The notes: generated by a model not told the origin, from the letters alone. 29,567 nt of DNA from Propionivibrio sp. (GCA_003249625.1 QKII01000084.1:1-29567); one strand, 5' to 3'; counted from the stretch's first letter, positions 1 through 10,918 are shown. Program-made: numbers and translations.

Positions 1-597
1 ATGAGTGAAACCCAACGCGACACCGGCACCGGCGCCGCCATTGGCGCCATTGCAGGCGGCCTGCTCGGGGTTGCCACGGCCGGCGGCAACAAGGGCAAGA
101 GCGCAGCTACCGGAGCCGCGATTGGCGCTGCCCTGGGTGCCGGTGGCGGCTATCTCTGGTCGCGGCACATGCAGGACCAGAAAGCCGCGATGGAACAGGC
201 GACACAGGGGACGGGCGTCAACGTCACGCAAACAGCCGACAACCAGCTGAAGCTGGAAATCCCGAGCGACATTTCGTTTGATTCCGGCCGCTACGACATC
301 AAACCCAATCTCCGCCCGATTCTCGATCGTTTTGCCACCACGCTGAACCAGAATCCGGTCACCACGGTGCGAATCATTGGCCACACCGACAGCACAGGAT
401 CGGACGCGGTCAACAACCCGCTGTCGATCAACCGTGCCGCCGCCACCCGCGACTACTTGGTATCCCGCGGTGTTTCGGCAAGCCGCATTGGCATCGATGG
501 TCGTGGTTCGCGCGAACCGATTGCGGACAACAGCACCCTGTCCGGCAGGGCGATGAATCGCCGTGTCGAGATTTTTGTCGCGGAAGCAGCTCGCTGA
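1..597 (+). CDS. OmpA-family outer-membrane lipoprotein (YiaD-like), 5' truncated
   Basis: This is a peptidoglycan-anchoring envelope protein. Residues 10-50 are a glycine- and alanine-rich glycine-zipper stretch with repeated GAAIGA-type motifs, which probably inserts in or lies on the outer membrane. Residues about 84-193 form an OmpA C-terminal domain. Within it, HTDSTG carries D130, and R145 lies 15 residues later; that is the spacing of the Asp/Arg pair that binds diaminopimelate in OmpA domains. The NRRVEI ending (186-191) is also typical. The ATG at base 1 is only where the window begins. YiaD-like relatives start with a lipoprotein signal peptide and lipobox cysteine, which are absent here, so the true start is very probably upstream. 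A strong intrinsic terminator follows at 669-697, so the gene ends its transcription unit. The family is certain, the exact role is not. Confidence 0.88.
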   Translation: MSETQRDTGTGAAIGAIAGGLLGVATAGGNKGKSAATGAAIGAALGAGGGYLWSRHMQDQKAAMEQATQGTGVNVTQTADNQLKLEIPSDISFDSGRYDIKPNLRPILDRFATTLNQNPVTTVRIIGHTDSTGSDAVNNPLSINRAAATRDYLVSRGVSASRIGIDGRGSREPIADNSTLSGRAMNRRVEIFVAEAAR

Positions 598-608
598 ACG
601 AGCGCTCG

Positions 609-632
609 CGACATTCCGCGCGACATTCCGCG
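609..632. repeat. 12-bp direct tandem repeat, two copies
   Basis: The unit CGACATTCCGCG occurs twice back to back, and a third copy begins (CGAC) before diverging. It lies just after the stop codon of the OmpA-family gene and before its terminator. It is probably a slipped duplication with no evident function. Confidence 0.75.
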
Positions 633-668
633 CGACCGGCCGACCCGTCGGCCGCAAAGAAGGAGTGC

Positions 669-697
669 AAGGCCTGGCCCGACCAGGCCTTTTTTTT
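669..697 (+). terminator. Rho-independent terminator after the OmpA-family gene
   Basis: A perfect 9-bp stem (AAGGCCTGG 669-677 with CCAGGCCTT 683-691) encloses a 5-base loop and runs directly into eight consecutive T residues (690-697). This is a textbook intrinsic terminator for the + strand, and it separates the OmpA-family gene from parE. Confidence 0.93.
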
Positions 698-752
698 CGT
701 TCGAAGAACGACATACCCGTAGACCGGACAAGCCGCCAAAGACATCTGGCCG

Positions 753-758
753 TATAAT
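753..758 (+). promoter_or_regulatory. Candidate -10 element for parE-parC
   Basis: A perfect TATAAT lies downstream of the terminator and about 105 bases before the parE start codon. No good -35 hexamer sits 16-18 bases upstream, and there is no extended -10 TGn, so the promoter may need an activator or the match may be chance. If it is used, the transcript starts near 765 and the hairpin at 789-814 lies in the leader. Confidence 0.45.
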
Positions 759-788
759 CGCGGCCAATAATTGACATCGCCCGCCCAC

Positions 789-814
789 AAGGCCAGACCG
801 TTCGCTCTGGCCTT
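789..814 (+). other. Hairpin in the parE leader
   Basis: A perfect 9-bp stem (AAGGCCAGA 789-797 with TCTGGCCTT 806-814) encloses an 8-base loop and is followed by TTGTCGTTTT, a broken T-tract. It lies between the candidate -10 element and the parE start codon. It could be a weak terminator or attenuator, or simply an mRNA structure. Confidence 0.5.
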
Positions 815-862
815 TGTCGTTTTCATCACATGACTGGCAGGCGTGCTGGAGACACCGTACGA

Positions 863-2812
<1,950 letters not shown>

Positions 2813-2813
2813 G

Positions 2814-5201
2814 ATGACGCATCGTTACGAAGACAACAACACCCCAGACCTCTTTGGCGGATCGACAACCGGTTTGGCAGACCCAACCGCGCCGCCAGCG
2901 CCTCCGGCGCCTCCTGAGCCAACAATCACCGCCGAAGACGATGGCGACAGCATCCTGCTGCACGAAACCGCTGCGCGCGACTACCTCGAATACGCCGTCG
3001 CTGTAGTAAAAGGTCGCGCGCTGCCGGACGTGAAGGACGGGCAGAAGCCGGTGCAGCGGCGCGTGCTTTTCGCCATGCACGAACTGGGGCTGGCCGCCGG
3101 CGCCAAGCCGGTCAAATCGGCGCGCGTCGTCGGCGACGTGATCGGTAAGTACCACCCGCACGGCGACTCATCGGCCTACGACGCGATGGTGCGCGTCGCC
3201 CAGCCGTTCTCGCTGCGCTACCCGCTGGTCGATGGCCAGGGTAATTTTGGATCACGCGACGGCGACGGCGCGGCGGCGATGCGTTACACCGAAGCACGCC
3301 TGACACCGATTGCCGAACTGCTGCTCGGCGAACTCGACGAAGGCACGGTCGACTTCCAGCCGAACTATGACGGCTCCTTCGACGAACCGGCTTACCTGCC
3401 CGCTCGGCTGCCTTTCTCGCTGTTGAACGGCGCATCGGGCATTGCGGTCGGCATGGCCACCGAAATGCCGCCGCACAACCTGCAGGAAGTCGCCAACGCG
3501 GCAATCTGCCTGATCGAGAACCCGCGGGCCGACCTCGCCGAACTGATGCAGCATATCCCGGGCCCGGACTACCCCGGCGGCGGGCAGATCATCTCGACGT
3601 CGTCAGAGATCGCCAATGCGTACGGCAGTGGCCGCGGCAGTCTGCGCGTGCGTGCTCGATACGAGTTCGAGGAAATGGCGCGCGGCGCGTGGCAGCTGGT
3701 GGTCAAGGAACTGCCACCCGGGGTGTCCTCCGCCAAGGTCCTTTCCGAAATCGGCGCGCTGATGAACCCGCAGCCGAAGCCCGGCAAGAAGGCGATCGAG
3801 CAGTCGGCCGCGCAGCTGAAAGCGTTGTTCGCCTCGCAACTGGAGCGCGCCCGCGATGAATCAGGCAAGGACGACGACATCCGCCTCGTTTTCGAGCCGG
3901 TCAGCTCGCGCCTTGACCGCGACGAGTTCGTCGCCCTGCTGCTGGCACACACCAGCCTGGAAACAACGGCGCCGATCAACCTCGTCGCCGTCGGCCTCGA
4001 CGGCCGTCCGTGCCAGAAGACGCTGGTCGAACTGGTCGGCGAGTGGTGTCAGTTCCGCCTGACCACGGTGCGCCGGCGCAGCGAATTCCGGCTCGCGAAG
4101 GCCAACGACCGCATCCACATCCTCGAAGGCCGGCACATCGTCTTCCTGAACATCGACGAAGTGATCCGCATCATCCGCGAATCGGATGAGCCGAAGCCGG
4201 CGCTTATGGCGCGTTTCAACCTCTCGGAACGGCAGGCCGACGACATCCTCGAAATCCGCTTGCGCCAGTTGGCCCGGCTCGAAGGCATCAAGATCGAGCA
4301 GGAACTGGAAAAGCTGCGCGCCGAAAAGGCGGAACTGGAGAAACTGCTGGGCAGCGACACGCTGATGCGTCGGCTGGTGGTCAAGGAAATCAAGGCCGAC
4401 GTGACCAAACACGGCGACGCGCGGCGCACGCTGATCGAAGCGGCGTCAATGGCCTCGCGCTCGGAAGTCGCCGCCGTCGCCGACGAGCCGGTGACGCTGA
4501 TCGTCTCGACCAAGGGCTGGGCGCGCGTGCGCCAAGGCCACAACCTCGACCTCTCCGCCGTCGCCTACAAGGACGGCGACGGCCCCGGCGTGAATTACGA
4601 ATGCCGCTCGGTCGATTCTCTGGTCATCATCTCCAACGAAGGCCGCGCCTTCACCGTTCCGATCGCCGCACTACCTGATGGACGCGGCATGGGCGCCCCG
4701 CTGCCTTCGTTCGTGGATATGGGGAACAGCCGCATCGCCCACGTTCTGGTCGGCAAGCCGGAGGACGAACTCCTCGTCGCCAAGACCTCGGGCTACGGTT
4801 TCATCTGCACCTACGGCGACCTGCTCTCCCGGCAAAAGGCCGGCAAGGCGTTTTTGACAGTCGAGGAAGGCGCGACCATCCTGCCGCTCGCGCGGGTTGC
4901 TGACGCGGATCATCTCGCCGCACTCTCGGAGGACGGCCGCCTGCTCGTATTCCCGCTCGATCAGATGAAACGGCTGTCCGGTGGCAAGGGAGTGCAGATC
5001 ATCGGACTCAAGGACAAGGAGAGCCTGAAGTCGGCCATCGCAATCAAAGGCGCAACGGCCCGTATCACCGGCGTCTTCCGCAATCGTCCGAAGGAACTTT
5101 TCTCGGAAGAAAGGCACTTTGGGCAGCGCGCGCGGCGCGGCGCAGCGGTAGGGCTCATCAACAACCCAGTAATTGTCGGTCCTGACGAGGACGCCAACTG
5201 A
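2814..5201 (+). CDS. parC: DNA topoisomerase IV subunit A
   Basis: This is the DNA-cleaving subunit of topoisomerase IV. The 795-residue length is slightly above the 752 of E. coli, owing mainly to an N-terminal tail of about 45 residues with a Pro/Ala-rich run at 24-36. The winged-helix core carries the catalytic tyrosine Y158 in RYTEARL. The quinolone-determining region [10 protein letters not shown] has S119 and D123 where E. coli has S80 and E84, so the serine is the unmutated form. A coiled-coil stretch rich in Glu, Lys and Leu and a C-terminal beta-pinwheel-like region follow. The start at 2814 is supported by a GGAG inside the end of parE (2803-2806), 7 bases upstream. Only one base separates it from the parE stop, which implies translational coupling. 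Confidence 0.96.
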   Translation: MTHRYEDNNTPDLFGGSTTGLADPTAPPAPPAPPEPTITAEDDGDSILLHETAARDYLEYAVAVVKGRALPDVKDGQKPVQRRVLFAMHELGLAAGAKPVKSARVVGDVIGKYHPHGDSSAYDAMVRVAQPFSLRYPLVDGQGNFGSRDGDGAAAMRYTEARLTPIAELLLGELDEGTVDFQPNYDGSFDEPAYLPARLPFSLLNGASGIAVGMATEMPPHNLQEVANAAICLIENPRADLAELMQHIPGPDYPGGGQIISTSSEIANAYGSGRGSLRVRARYEFEEMARGAWQLVVKELPPGVSSAKVLSEIGALMNPQPKPGKKAIEQSAAQLKALFASQLERARDESGKDDDIRLVFEPVSSRLDRDEFVALLLAHTSLETTAPINLVAVGLDGRPCQKTLVELVGEWCQFRLTTVRRRSEFRLAKANDRIHILEGRHIVFLNIDEVIRIIRESDEPKPALMARFNLSERQADDILEIRLRQLARLEGIKIEQELEKLRAEKAELEKLLGSDTLMRRLVVKEIKADVTKHGDARRTLIEAASMASRSEVAAVADEPVTLIVSTKGWARVRQGHNLDLSAVAYKDGDGPGVNYECRSVDSLVIISNEGRAFTVPIAALPDGRGMGAPLPSFVDMGNSRIAHVLVGKPEDELLVAKTSGYGFICTYGDLLSRQKAGKAFLTVEEGATILPLARVADADHLAALSEDGRLLVFPLDQMKRLSGGKGVQIIGLKDKESLKSAIAIKGATARITGVFRNRPKELFSEERHFGQRARRGAAVGLINNPVIVGPDEDAN

Positions 5202-5235
5202 CGCCGTCAGCCGCAAACGCAAAGCCCAGTTCCCG

Positions 5236-5270
5236 ATCAAATCGGGCCCGTTGCCCGAGCCCGATTTGAT
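5236..5270. terminator. Hairpin between convergent parC and fadD
   Basis: A perfect 12-bp inverted repeat (5236-5247 with 5259-5270, arm ATCAAATCGGGC) encloses an 11-base loop in the 132-bp gap between two convergent genes. It has no long T-tract on either strand. Position and symmetry suggest a bidirectional transcription end or a 3' mRNA-protecting structure. Confidence 0.65.
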
Positions 5271-5333
5271 TAGAATCTCCCTGGGATTACCGCTGGGCCA
5301 GGCCGAGCCCCCATCTGCCGACTATAAGCTCGG

Positions 5334-6998
5334 TCACGCCTTCTCGCGTAGCGCGCGGCGCAAAATCTTGCCTATGTTCGTTCTCGGCAGCTCGTCACGG
5401 AACTCCACCTGCGTCGGCACCTTGTAGCGCGTCAGGTTCTCTCTGCACAGGGCAAGCAGCTGTTCACCGGTCAGCGACGGATCCCGGCGCACGACGAACA
5501 GCTTCACCGCCTCGCCGGTCTTGGCGTCAGGAACACCAATGGCCGCCGCTTCGGCGACACCGGGATGCATCGCGGCCACCTCTTCCACCTCATTGGGATA
5601 GACGTTGAATCCGGAAACCAGAATCAGGTCCTTCTTCCGGTCGATCAGCCGCAGATAGCCGTCGCCGTTCATCGTCACCAGGTCACCGGTGCGCAAGAAA
5701 CCGTCGGGCGTAAATACGCCGGCCGTTTCCGCCGCCTGCTTGTAGTAACCCGTCATCACCTGTGGTCCGCGCACGCATAGTTCGCCCGTCTCGCCGAGCT
5801 GTACGTCGTTACCGGCATCGTCGCGGACCACCACCTCGGTCGACGGCACCGGCAGGCCGATCGTGCCGTTGTACTCCTGCAGGTCGATCGGATTGACGCT
5901 CACCGCCGGCGCAGTCTCGGTCAGCCCGTACGCTTCGACCAGCGCTTTGCCGGTCAGCACTTTCCAGCGATCGGCCACCGGTTTCTGCACCGCCGCCCCG
6001 CCGCCAAGCGAAACCTTCAGTCGCGAAAAATCGAGTTGTCGGAAGCGCTCGTTGTTGAGCAGGGCATTGAACAGCGTATTTACCCCGGTGATGATGGTGA
6101 AGGGATGACGTGCCAGTTCCGCGACAAACGCCGGGATGTCGCGCGGGTTGGTGATCAGCAGGTTGGTCGCGCCGACGCGGATCATCAGGAAGCAGTTCGC
6201 CGTCATGGCAAAAATGTGATACAGCGGTAACGCCGTGACGACCAGTTCGCCATCCTCGCTCACCACCGAGCTCACCCAGGCATGCGCCTGCAGCATATTC
6301 GCAAGCATGTTGCCGTGCGTCAGCATTGCGCCCTTGCTGACGCCTGTCGTACCGCCGGTATATTGCAGGAACGCGAGATCATCGCGCGTTACCGCCACTG
6401 GTTCGAAGCGATGGCGCGTGCCGGCAGAGAGACAGTCGCGGAAGTTGGCACATCCATCCAGCCGCCATGGCGGCACCTTACGCAGCACATGCTTGACGAC
6501 GAAATTGACGGCCAGTCCCTTTGGAAAGACAAGCATGTCGCCGAGCCGCGCCATCACCACGTGCCGGATTGCCGTTCCCGGCAACGCCTGCTCGAGGGTG
6601 TGGGCGAAGTTCTCCAGGATAACGATGGTTTCCGCGCCGGAGTCGGCCAACTGATGCTGCAACTCGCGAGCGGTGTACATCGGGTTGCAATTCACCACCA
6701 CATAGCCTGCACGCAGCGCACCAAACATGCACACGGGATACTGCAGGAGATTCGGCAGCATGATCGCCACGCGCGCACCGCGCGGCAAACGCAATACCGA
6801 CTGAAGGTAGGCGGCGAACTGGCGCGATGCTTCCTCCAGCCGACCGTAGGTCAGCGAGGCGCCCATATTGAGGTAAGCCACGCGCTCACGGAAACGCGCC
6901 ACGCTGCGTTCGAACAGATCGACTAGCGACGCGAACTCGCCCGGATCGATTTCCGCGGGGATACCCGACGGGTAGCTCTTCAACCAGATTTTTTCCAT
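5334..6998 (-). CDS. fadD: Long-chain-fatty-acid--CoA ligase
   Basis: This acyl-CoA synthetase activates long-chain fatty acids with ATP and CoA for beta-oxidation or lipid synthesis, at the inner face of the membrane. The 554 residues match E. coli FadD closely along the whole length, from the N-terminal WLKSYP to the C-terminal lysine motif. The AMP-binding P-loop is YTGGTTGVSKG (213-223). The family signature includes RTGDL and DRKKDLILVSGFNVYPNE in the C-terminal third, and the catalytic lysine K544 lies in NIGKILRR. The ATG at 6998 overlaps the stop of the upstream addA-type gene (sequence TGATG), with a GAGG 7 bases upstream; a GTG one codon earlier is possible. The overlap predicts translational coupling to a DNA-repair gene, which is an unexpected partner. 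It converges on parC across a hairpin. Confidence 0.95.
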   Translation of the reverse strand: MEKIWLKSYPSGIPAEIDPGEFASLVDLFERSVARFRERVAYLNMGASLTYGRLEEASRQFAAYLQSVLRLPRGARVAIMLPNLLQYPVCMFGALRAGYVVVNCNPMYTARELQHQLADSGAETIVILENFAHTLEQALPGTAIRHVVMARLGDMLVFPKGLAVNFVVKHVLRKVPPWRLDGCANFRDCLSAGTRHRFEPVAVTRDDLAFLQYTGGTTGVSKGAMLTHGNMLANMLQAHAWVSSVVSEDGELVVTALPLYHIFAMTANCFLMIRVGATNLLITNPRDIPAFVAELARHPFTIITGVNTLFNALLNNERFRQLDFSRLKVSLGGGAAVQKPVADRWKVLTGKALVEAYGLTETAPAVSVNPIDLQEYNGTIGLPVPSTEVVVRDDAGNDVQLGETGELCVRGPQVMTGYYKQAAETAGVFTPDGFLRTGDLVTMNGDGYLRLIDRKKDLILVSGFNVYPNEVEEVAAMHPGVAEAAAIGVPDAKTGEAVKLFVVRRDPSLTGEQLLALCRENLTRYKVPTQVEFRDELPRTNIGKILRRALREKA

Positions 6999-9900
6999 CA
7001 CGCGACCTCGACCAACGTCGCATCGGCGAACAACAGCGCCGCCCGCACCGGCACTTGCGGAAACACGCGCGCCACCGCATCGCGGTAGCCCATCACCTGT
7101 ACCCGATAATCCGGTAATCGGGCCGTGTTGCCGCCCGAACTTTTGTAGTCGAGAACCCAGACTGCATCGTCGAGTTCAACCAGCCGGTCAATGCGCTGCA
7201 ATGCTCCCGCCCCGTCGGTAATCTCCAGCTCGTTCCAGGCGCGTCGGTAGCGCTTCGGGTCGAAGAATACCGCCAGATGCTCGGCTGCCAAGAGACGCTC
7301 GGCAACTGGCACCACGCGCCGGTACTCCGCGTCCGTGAAGCCCAGCGCCATCCACCAGTCGGTATCGTCGGCCACACCTTCGGTGTGGCGCTCCAGCAGG
7401 GCATGCAGCAGGATGCCGAAACGCGCGGCCGCGTCCGTTGGCATTCGCCTTTCGCCGATGGGCGGTAACTGCTCCGAAGCGGCTCCTTCGCAGGCACCTG
7501 CAAACTCCTCCGCAAACACCGTGGCCGTAGGCAGGTCGTCGCCGTAGGCAAGTTCCGCGTCCAGTTTCTCCAGCGCCAGCTGTAGACGGCTATAGGGCGT
7601 CTCGCCGCGTTCCCGGCTGCTTTCGCAGCCGCTGGCAATGAACACCTGCCGCGCGCGGGTAATCGCCACGTAGAGGAGATTGAGTTCCTCACGCCGGGCT
7701 GCGGCCGCTTCGGCGTCGAACAGCGGCTGCCGCGCTGCACCGCGATCGGCCTGGCGCCCGAAGAAGGACAGATGATTCGGCGCCGGCGCATCCGGCGACC
7801 AGTCGACCAGCACGTCCCATGCCTCGCCGTTGCGCGGCGACTCGTTGGCACCGAGCAGCCAGACGATTGGCGCTTCCAGTCCCTTGGCGCCGTGAATGGT
7901 CAGGATACGCACGCGCCCGGCATCGGTCTGCTCTGTGGCGATCTCGCCCTCGTCAGGCGCATCGTTGGCATCGGCATCGCGCAAGTCGCGCAACTCGTCG
8001 ATGAAACGCGGCAGGCTCGGATAACGCCCGCCGTCGACGTCAAGCGCCAGTTGCAGCAAGGCGCGCAGATTGGCCTCGACACTGGCCGCCATCGCCGCCG
8101 GAACGGCGCTGCGATAGCGCGCCAGCACCTCGCCCTGATGAAAGACACGGTCGAGCAGGTCGTGCGCCGGCAAACGTCCGGCAAACGTCAGCCACTCGCC
8201 GAGCAGCCGCGCCGCCCTCGCCAACCGTGCCGTCGCTTCGCCCGCTGCCGCCACGCCGAGCAACCGCTGCCACCAGGACGCTTCCCGGCGAGCAGAGAGA
8301 ACGAGAAGCTCCTCATCGCTGCAGGCGAACAGCGGCGAGCGCAGGGCGTGCGCCAGCTTCAGGTTGTCAGCGGGTGTAACGAGGAATTCGAGCAACGCCA
8401 CCATGTCGCATACTTCCAGCGCCGCGAGCAGGCCGCCACGCGAACCGGCATCGAACGGGATGCCGGCCGCCGAAAGCGCACGCTCGTAGCTTGCGAGATG
8501 CGTGCGCGAGCGCACCAGCAGCATGATGTCGCCGAAGCACGCCGGGCGGCGCACGCTCGTCCCGTCCGCGCCCTTGGCGTCGATCTGCCACGCTTCGCCG
8601 TCGCGCCCGACGATCGCGTTGATTTTCGCCGCCAACGCCTCCGCCTCGCGGGCACGGCGCAGGTCTTCCGGCTCGACGTCGGGCTCGGTCAGTGGATCAC
8701 GCAGGCCTACGTGCGCCACCTCCTCTTCCATATCGTCATGGCCGAACAAAGGTACCAGCTCGACCCGCCCCGGCAGATCCCCCGCCAGTGAAGCCTGCTG
8801 GCGGAACGGGGAAAACTCCGGCACGTCTAGAAACAGCGCGTTGACGACATCGATCACCGGTTTGGCATTGCGCCGCGTCTCGTCCTGCTCGCAGCGCGCG
8901 GCATCGAACTCGCGCTCGAGGAAGTCGGCCGCGACGGCGAACAGGCGCGGCTCGGCACGGCGGAAGCGGTAGATCGACTGCTTGGGATCGCCGACGAGGA
9001 ACACGCCCGGCCGCGCCGCATCCGAATAAGCCGCCAGCCAGGCAAGCAGGATCTGCCATTGCAGCGGGTTGGTATCCTGGAACTCGTCAAGCAGCACGTG
9101 CTTGTAGCGCGCATCGAGCCGCGCCTGAAGGAAGGCCGCTGTCTCGTCGTCGCGCAGCAACTGCAGCACCCGCCACTCGGCATCGACGAAATCGATCTGG
9201 CGCCGCGCCTGCTTGAACGCTTCGACATGCGCAAGGAAGGCTGTGAAGACTGCGCATGCCTGCCGATTGAAGGCCAGAATACGCTCGGCATTCAGCCGCT
9301 CCAGACAATCGATCACCCGCTCTCCGAGCTGCGCGTGGAGTTCGAGGAAGCGCGCAGCCCCCCCCGGAGTGAAACGCTTGTCCAACGTCGCACTTGCTTT
9401 CCTCACACGCAGCGTGTTCTTGTCGGTAAGCAAAACGCCCCGCAGCGACTCGAAGCGCGATGGTGCGTCAATAACGTCAAACGCCGCGCGCAACCCCGCA
9501 GCTGCGGCCTGATCTGTCTTCAGGTCGCTCTGTTCGAGGAAACCGAGGTAGGCGTGATAACCCAGGTCCCACCCGTCGGCAAAGAAGCCAGCAAGCGCCT
9601 CGCCCGGCTCGCCCGCGCCGAGCTGTTCGCTTAGCGAAACGACTACATGTTCCGCTATCGCCGACGGCTCGTCGCCAAAAGCCAGCCACTCACTGCGCCG
9701 GTCGAGCGCGCGCCGGATCAGCCGGCGCGTCGAATCGAGCCCGGCGTCGTCGAGCAGGCAGACGAACGCCAGCGTCGCCTCGCTTTCCGGCACCTTGGCG
9801 AGCGTGGCGGCAAACGACTGCCAAAGCTCATCGAACAGCCGCGAATCCGCATCGACCAGCGTCGCTCCGGCCAGATTGGCCGACAGCGGCGCCGCATCGA

Positions 9901-10279
9901 CCAGTTGCAGGAACCACCCGTGAAAGGTGTTGACCGTCAGCGCCGGTTGCGCCACCAGCACGCGCTCGTATAAGCCACGCGCCGCGCGCACCGTCTCGCT
10001 GTCCGGCGCAACTCCGCGCTCTTCGAGGAACGCAGCCACCTGCGTGTCGGTACCCGTCGCCAGCAGATGCAGCCAATCGACGACACGCTCCTCGATCTCG
10101 CGCGCGGCCTTCCGCGTGAAGGTGATCGCCAGGATTTCTCCCGGCGCCACGCCGGCCAGCAGCAAGCGCACGATGCGCGAAGCCAACAGCCAGGTCTTGC
10201 CGCTGCCGGCGCAGGCTTCGACGACCACGCTGCGCGCCGGATCAAGCGCCTGCCGGATCAGATTTGAAGGATTTGTCAC
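6998..10279 (-). CDS. addA: AddA-type UvrD-family helicase with C-terminal PD-(D/E)XK nuclease
   Basis: This is predicted to be the motor subunit of an AddAB-type (RecBCD-equivalent) helicase-nuclease that resects double-strand DNA ends for recombination. The 1093 residues are organised as a superfamily 1 helicase. The Walker A is ACAGSGKT (22-29), motif Ia is TFTRKAA, the Walker B is LLDEFQDT (396-403), and motif III is VGDPKQSIYRFR (429-440). Later come a TIHGAKGLE motif and a NLLYVAITRAR motif. The C-terminal RecB-type nuclease shows D1031 in QRIDRL, D1044 and K1046 in LDYK, and Q1061/Y1065 in QVMGY. The start is GTG, with GGAG 9 bases upstream. It overlaps fadD downstream. Its partner addB lies about 680 bp upstream on the same strand, separated by a divergent EF-hand gene, which breaks the usual adjacent addB-addA order. 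Confidence 0.9.
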   Translation of the reverse strand: MTNPSNLIRQALDPARSVVVEACAGSGKTWLLASRIVRLLLAGVAPGEILAITFTRKAAREIEERVVDWLHLLATGTDTQVAAFLEERGVAPDSETVRAARGLYERVLVAQPALTVNTFHGWFLQLVDAAPLSANLAGATLVDADSRLFDELWQSFAATLAKVPESEATLAFVCLLDDAGLDSTRRLIRRALDRRSEWLAFGDEPSAIAEHVVVSLSEQLGAGEPGEALAGFFADGWDLGYHAYLGFLEQSDLKTDQAAAAGLRAAFDVIDAPSRFESLRGVLLTDKNTLRVRKASATLDKRFTPGGAARFLELHAQLGERVIDCLERLNAERILAFNRQACAVFTAFLAHVEAFKQARRQIDFVDAEWRVLQLLRDDETAAFLQARLDARYKHVLLDEFQDTNPLQWQILLAWLAAYSDAARPGVFLVGDPKQSIYRFRRAEPRLFAVAADFLEREFDAARCEQDETRRNAKPVIDVVNALFLDVPEFSPFRQQASLAGDLPGRVELVPLFGHDDMEEEVAHVGLRDPLTEPDVEPEDLRRAREAEALAAKINAIVGRDGEAWQIDAKGADGTSVRRPACFGDIMLLVRSRTHLASYERALSAAGIPFDAGSRGGLLAALEVCDMVALLEFLVTPADNLKLAHALRSPLFACSDEELLVLSARREASWWQRLLGVAAAGEATARLARAARLLGEWLTFAGRLPAHDLLDRVFHQGEVLARYRSAVPAAMAASVEANLRALLQLALDVDGGRYPSLPRFIDELRDLRDADANDAPDEGEIATEQTDAGRVRILTIHGAKGLEAPIVWLLGANESPRNGEAWDVLVDWSPDAPAPNHLSFFGRQADRGAARQPLFDAEAAAARREELNLLYVAITRARQVFIASGCESSRERGETPYSRLQLALEKLDAELAYGDDLPTATVFAEEFAGACEGAASEQLPPIGERRMPTDAAARFGILLHALLERHTEGVADDTDWWMALGFTDAEYRRVVPVAERLLAAEHLAVFFDPKRYRRAWNELEITDGAGALQRIDRLVELDDAVWVLDYKSSGGNTARLPDYRVQVMGYRDAVARVFPQVPVRAALLFADATLVEVA

Positions 10280-10617
10280 TGATGCTCGCTCCGCTGTTTC
10301 ACCCTGTTTTACCTTTTCACCTCGCCGTCATTCTCCCCGAAGCCCCGACTGTCGGGCAATGCGGCAGAACCGGCCAAGCGTGTTGCCTGCCGACGACAGC
10401 CGTGCCGCGCGAGGAAGCAACGATCGCCCGGATCGCTACCTCGCACGCGTCGCCGCGACACGACACAACCTCGCCGAAAAAATCCAGGCAACTCCACCAA
10501 CCCATTGATTAAACGCAAGCTATCAAACCTGGCACGGCACATGCTGAAACATCTCACGAAGGCCGTCCTCCTGTACCGGACAGCCGCCTTCCGCTTTTTC
10601 ATTTCTGGAGGTTTACC
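10280..10617. other. 338-bp intergenic region between addA and the EF-hand gene
   Basis: This gap separates two divergent starts and should hold promoters for both. I see no convincing coding region and no clear sigma-70 pair. Visible elements are a 13-bp odd palindrome (CCCGACTGTCGGG, 10344-10356), a possible TTGATT at 10505-10510 without a matching -10, and the imperfect hairpin at 10558-10591. No SOS-type CTGT-N8-ACAG box was found. Confidence 0.6.
10558..10599 (+). other. Imperfect hairpin with short T-run before the EF-hand gene
   Basis: GAAGGC (10558-10563) pairs with GCCTTC (10586-10591), and an inner GTCC/GGAC pair closes the loop. Five T residues (10595-10599) follow three bases later. 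It ends only 7 bases before the ribosome binding site of the EF-hand gene. It could be an attenuator-like structure in the leader. Confidence 0.4.
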
Positions 10618-10911
10618 ATGCTGAATCAAATCAAACAGCAACTCGGCCCGATAATCGTCTGCGCCTTGATCGCCGCCGCCGTTCTCCTGGCGTTCGTTCC
10701 GCATTCCCAGGCGCAGAATCCCGCCGCAGCCGCGGCACCGGCTGGACAGGCGAGTTTCTCCGTAATCGACACCGACCAGGACGGCTTCATCGACAAAAAG
10801 GAAGCTGCCGCCAGCGAACCGGTGGCCAAGGTATTCGATCCCGCCGACGCAAACAAGGACGGCGTCCTTTCGCCAATGGAATACGCCAAGGCAGCGACGG
10901 CGAAAAACTGA
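10618..10911 (+). CDS. Small secreted or membrane-anchored EF-hand protein
   Basis: This 97-residue protein has two EF-hand calcium-binding loops and no other domain. Residues 11-28 are strongly hydrophobic, and SQA|Q at 30-33 fits a signal peptidase I site, so the mature part (about 65 residues) should be periplasmic. An Ala/Pro linker (35-44) follows. Loop 1 is DTDQDGFIDKKE (51-62), with D51, D53, D55, D59 and E62. Loop 2 is DANKDGVLSPME (77-88), with D77, N79, D81, S85 and E88. Both have complete ligand sets. The start has an excellent GGAGG (10607-10611), 6 bases upstream. It sits alone on the + strand between the addB and addA genes. Its function is unknown; calcium buffering or sensing in the periplasm is inference. 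Confidence 0.88.
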   Translation: MLNQIKQQLGPIIVCALIAAAVLLAFVPHSQAQNPAAAAAPAGQASFSVIDTDQDGFIDKKEAAASEPVAKVFDPADANKDGVLSPMEYAKAATAKN

Positions 10912-10918
10912 GCCTTGC

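Noticed and set aside
771..776. TTGACA upstream of parE, considered as a -35 element
   Set aside because: No -10-like sequence lies 16-18 bases downstream; that position falls inside the hairpin at 789-814.
3112..3160. Possible quinolone-resistance mutation in parC
   Set aside because: The position equivalent to E. coli S80 is still serine (S119), and D123 in place of E84 is a conservative acidic residue, so resistance cannot be inferred.
7772..8791. 339-codon open frame on the + strand opposite addA
   Set aside because: The minus-strand frame carries all the helicase motifs. The opposite frame is rich in Arg, His and Gln with no domain, as expected of antisense frames in GC-rich coding DNA.
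10571..10584. CTGT...ACAG pair before the EF-hand gene, considered as a LexA box
   Set aside because: The spacing between half-sites is five bases instead of eight, so it does not fit the SOS operator.
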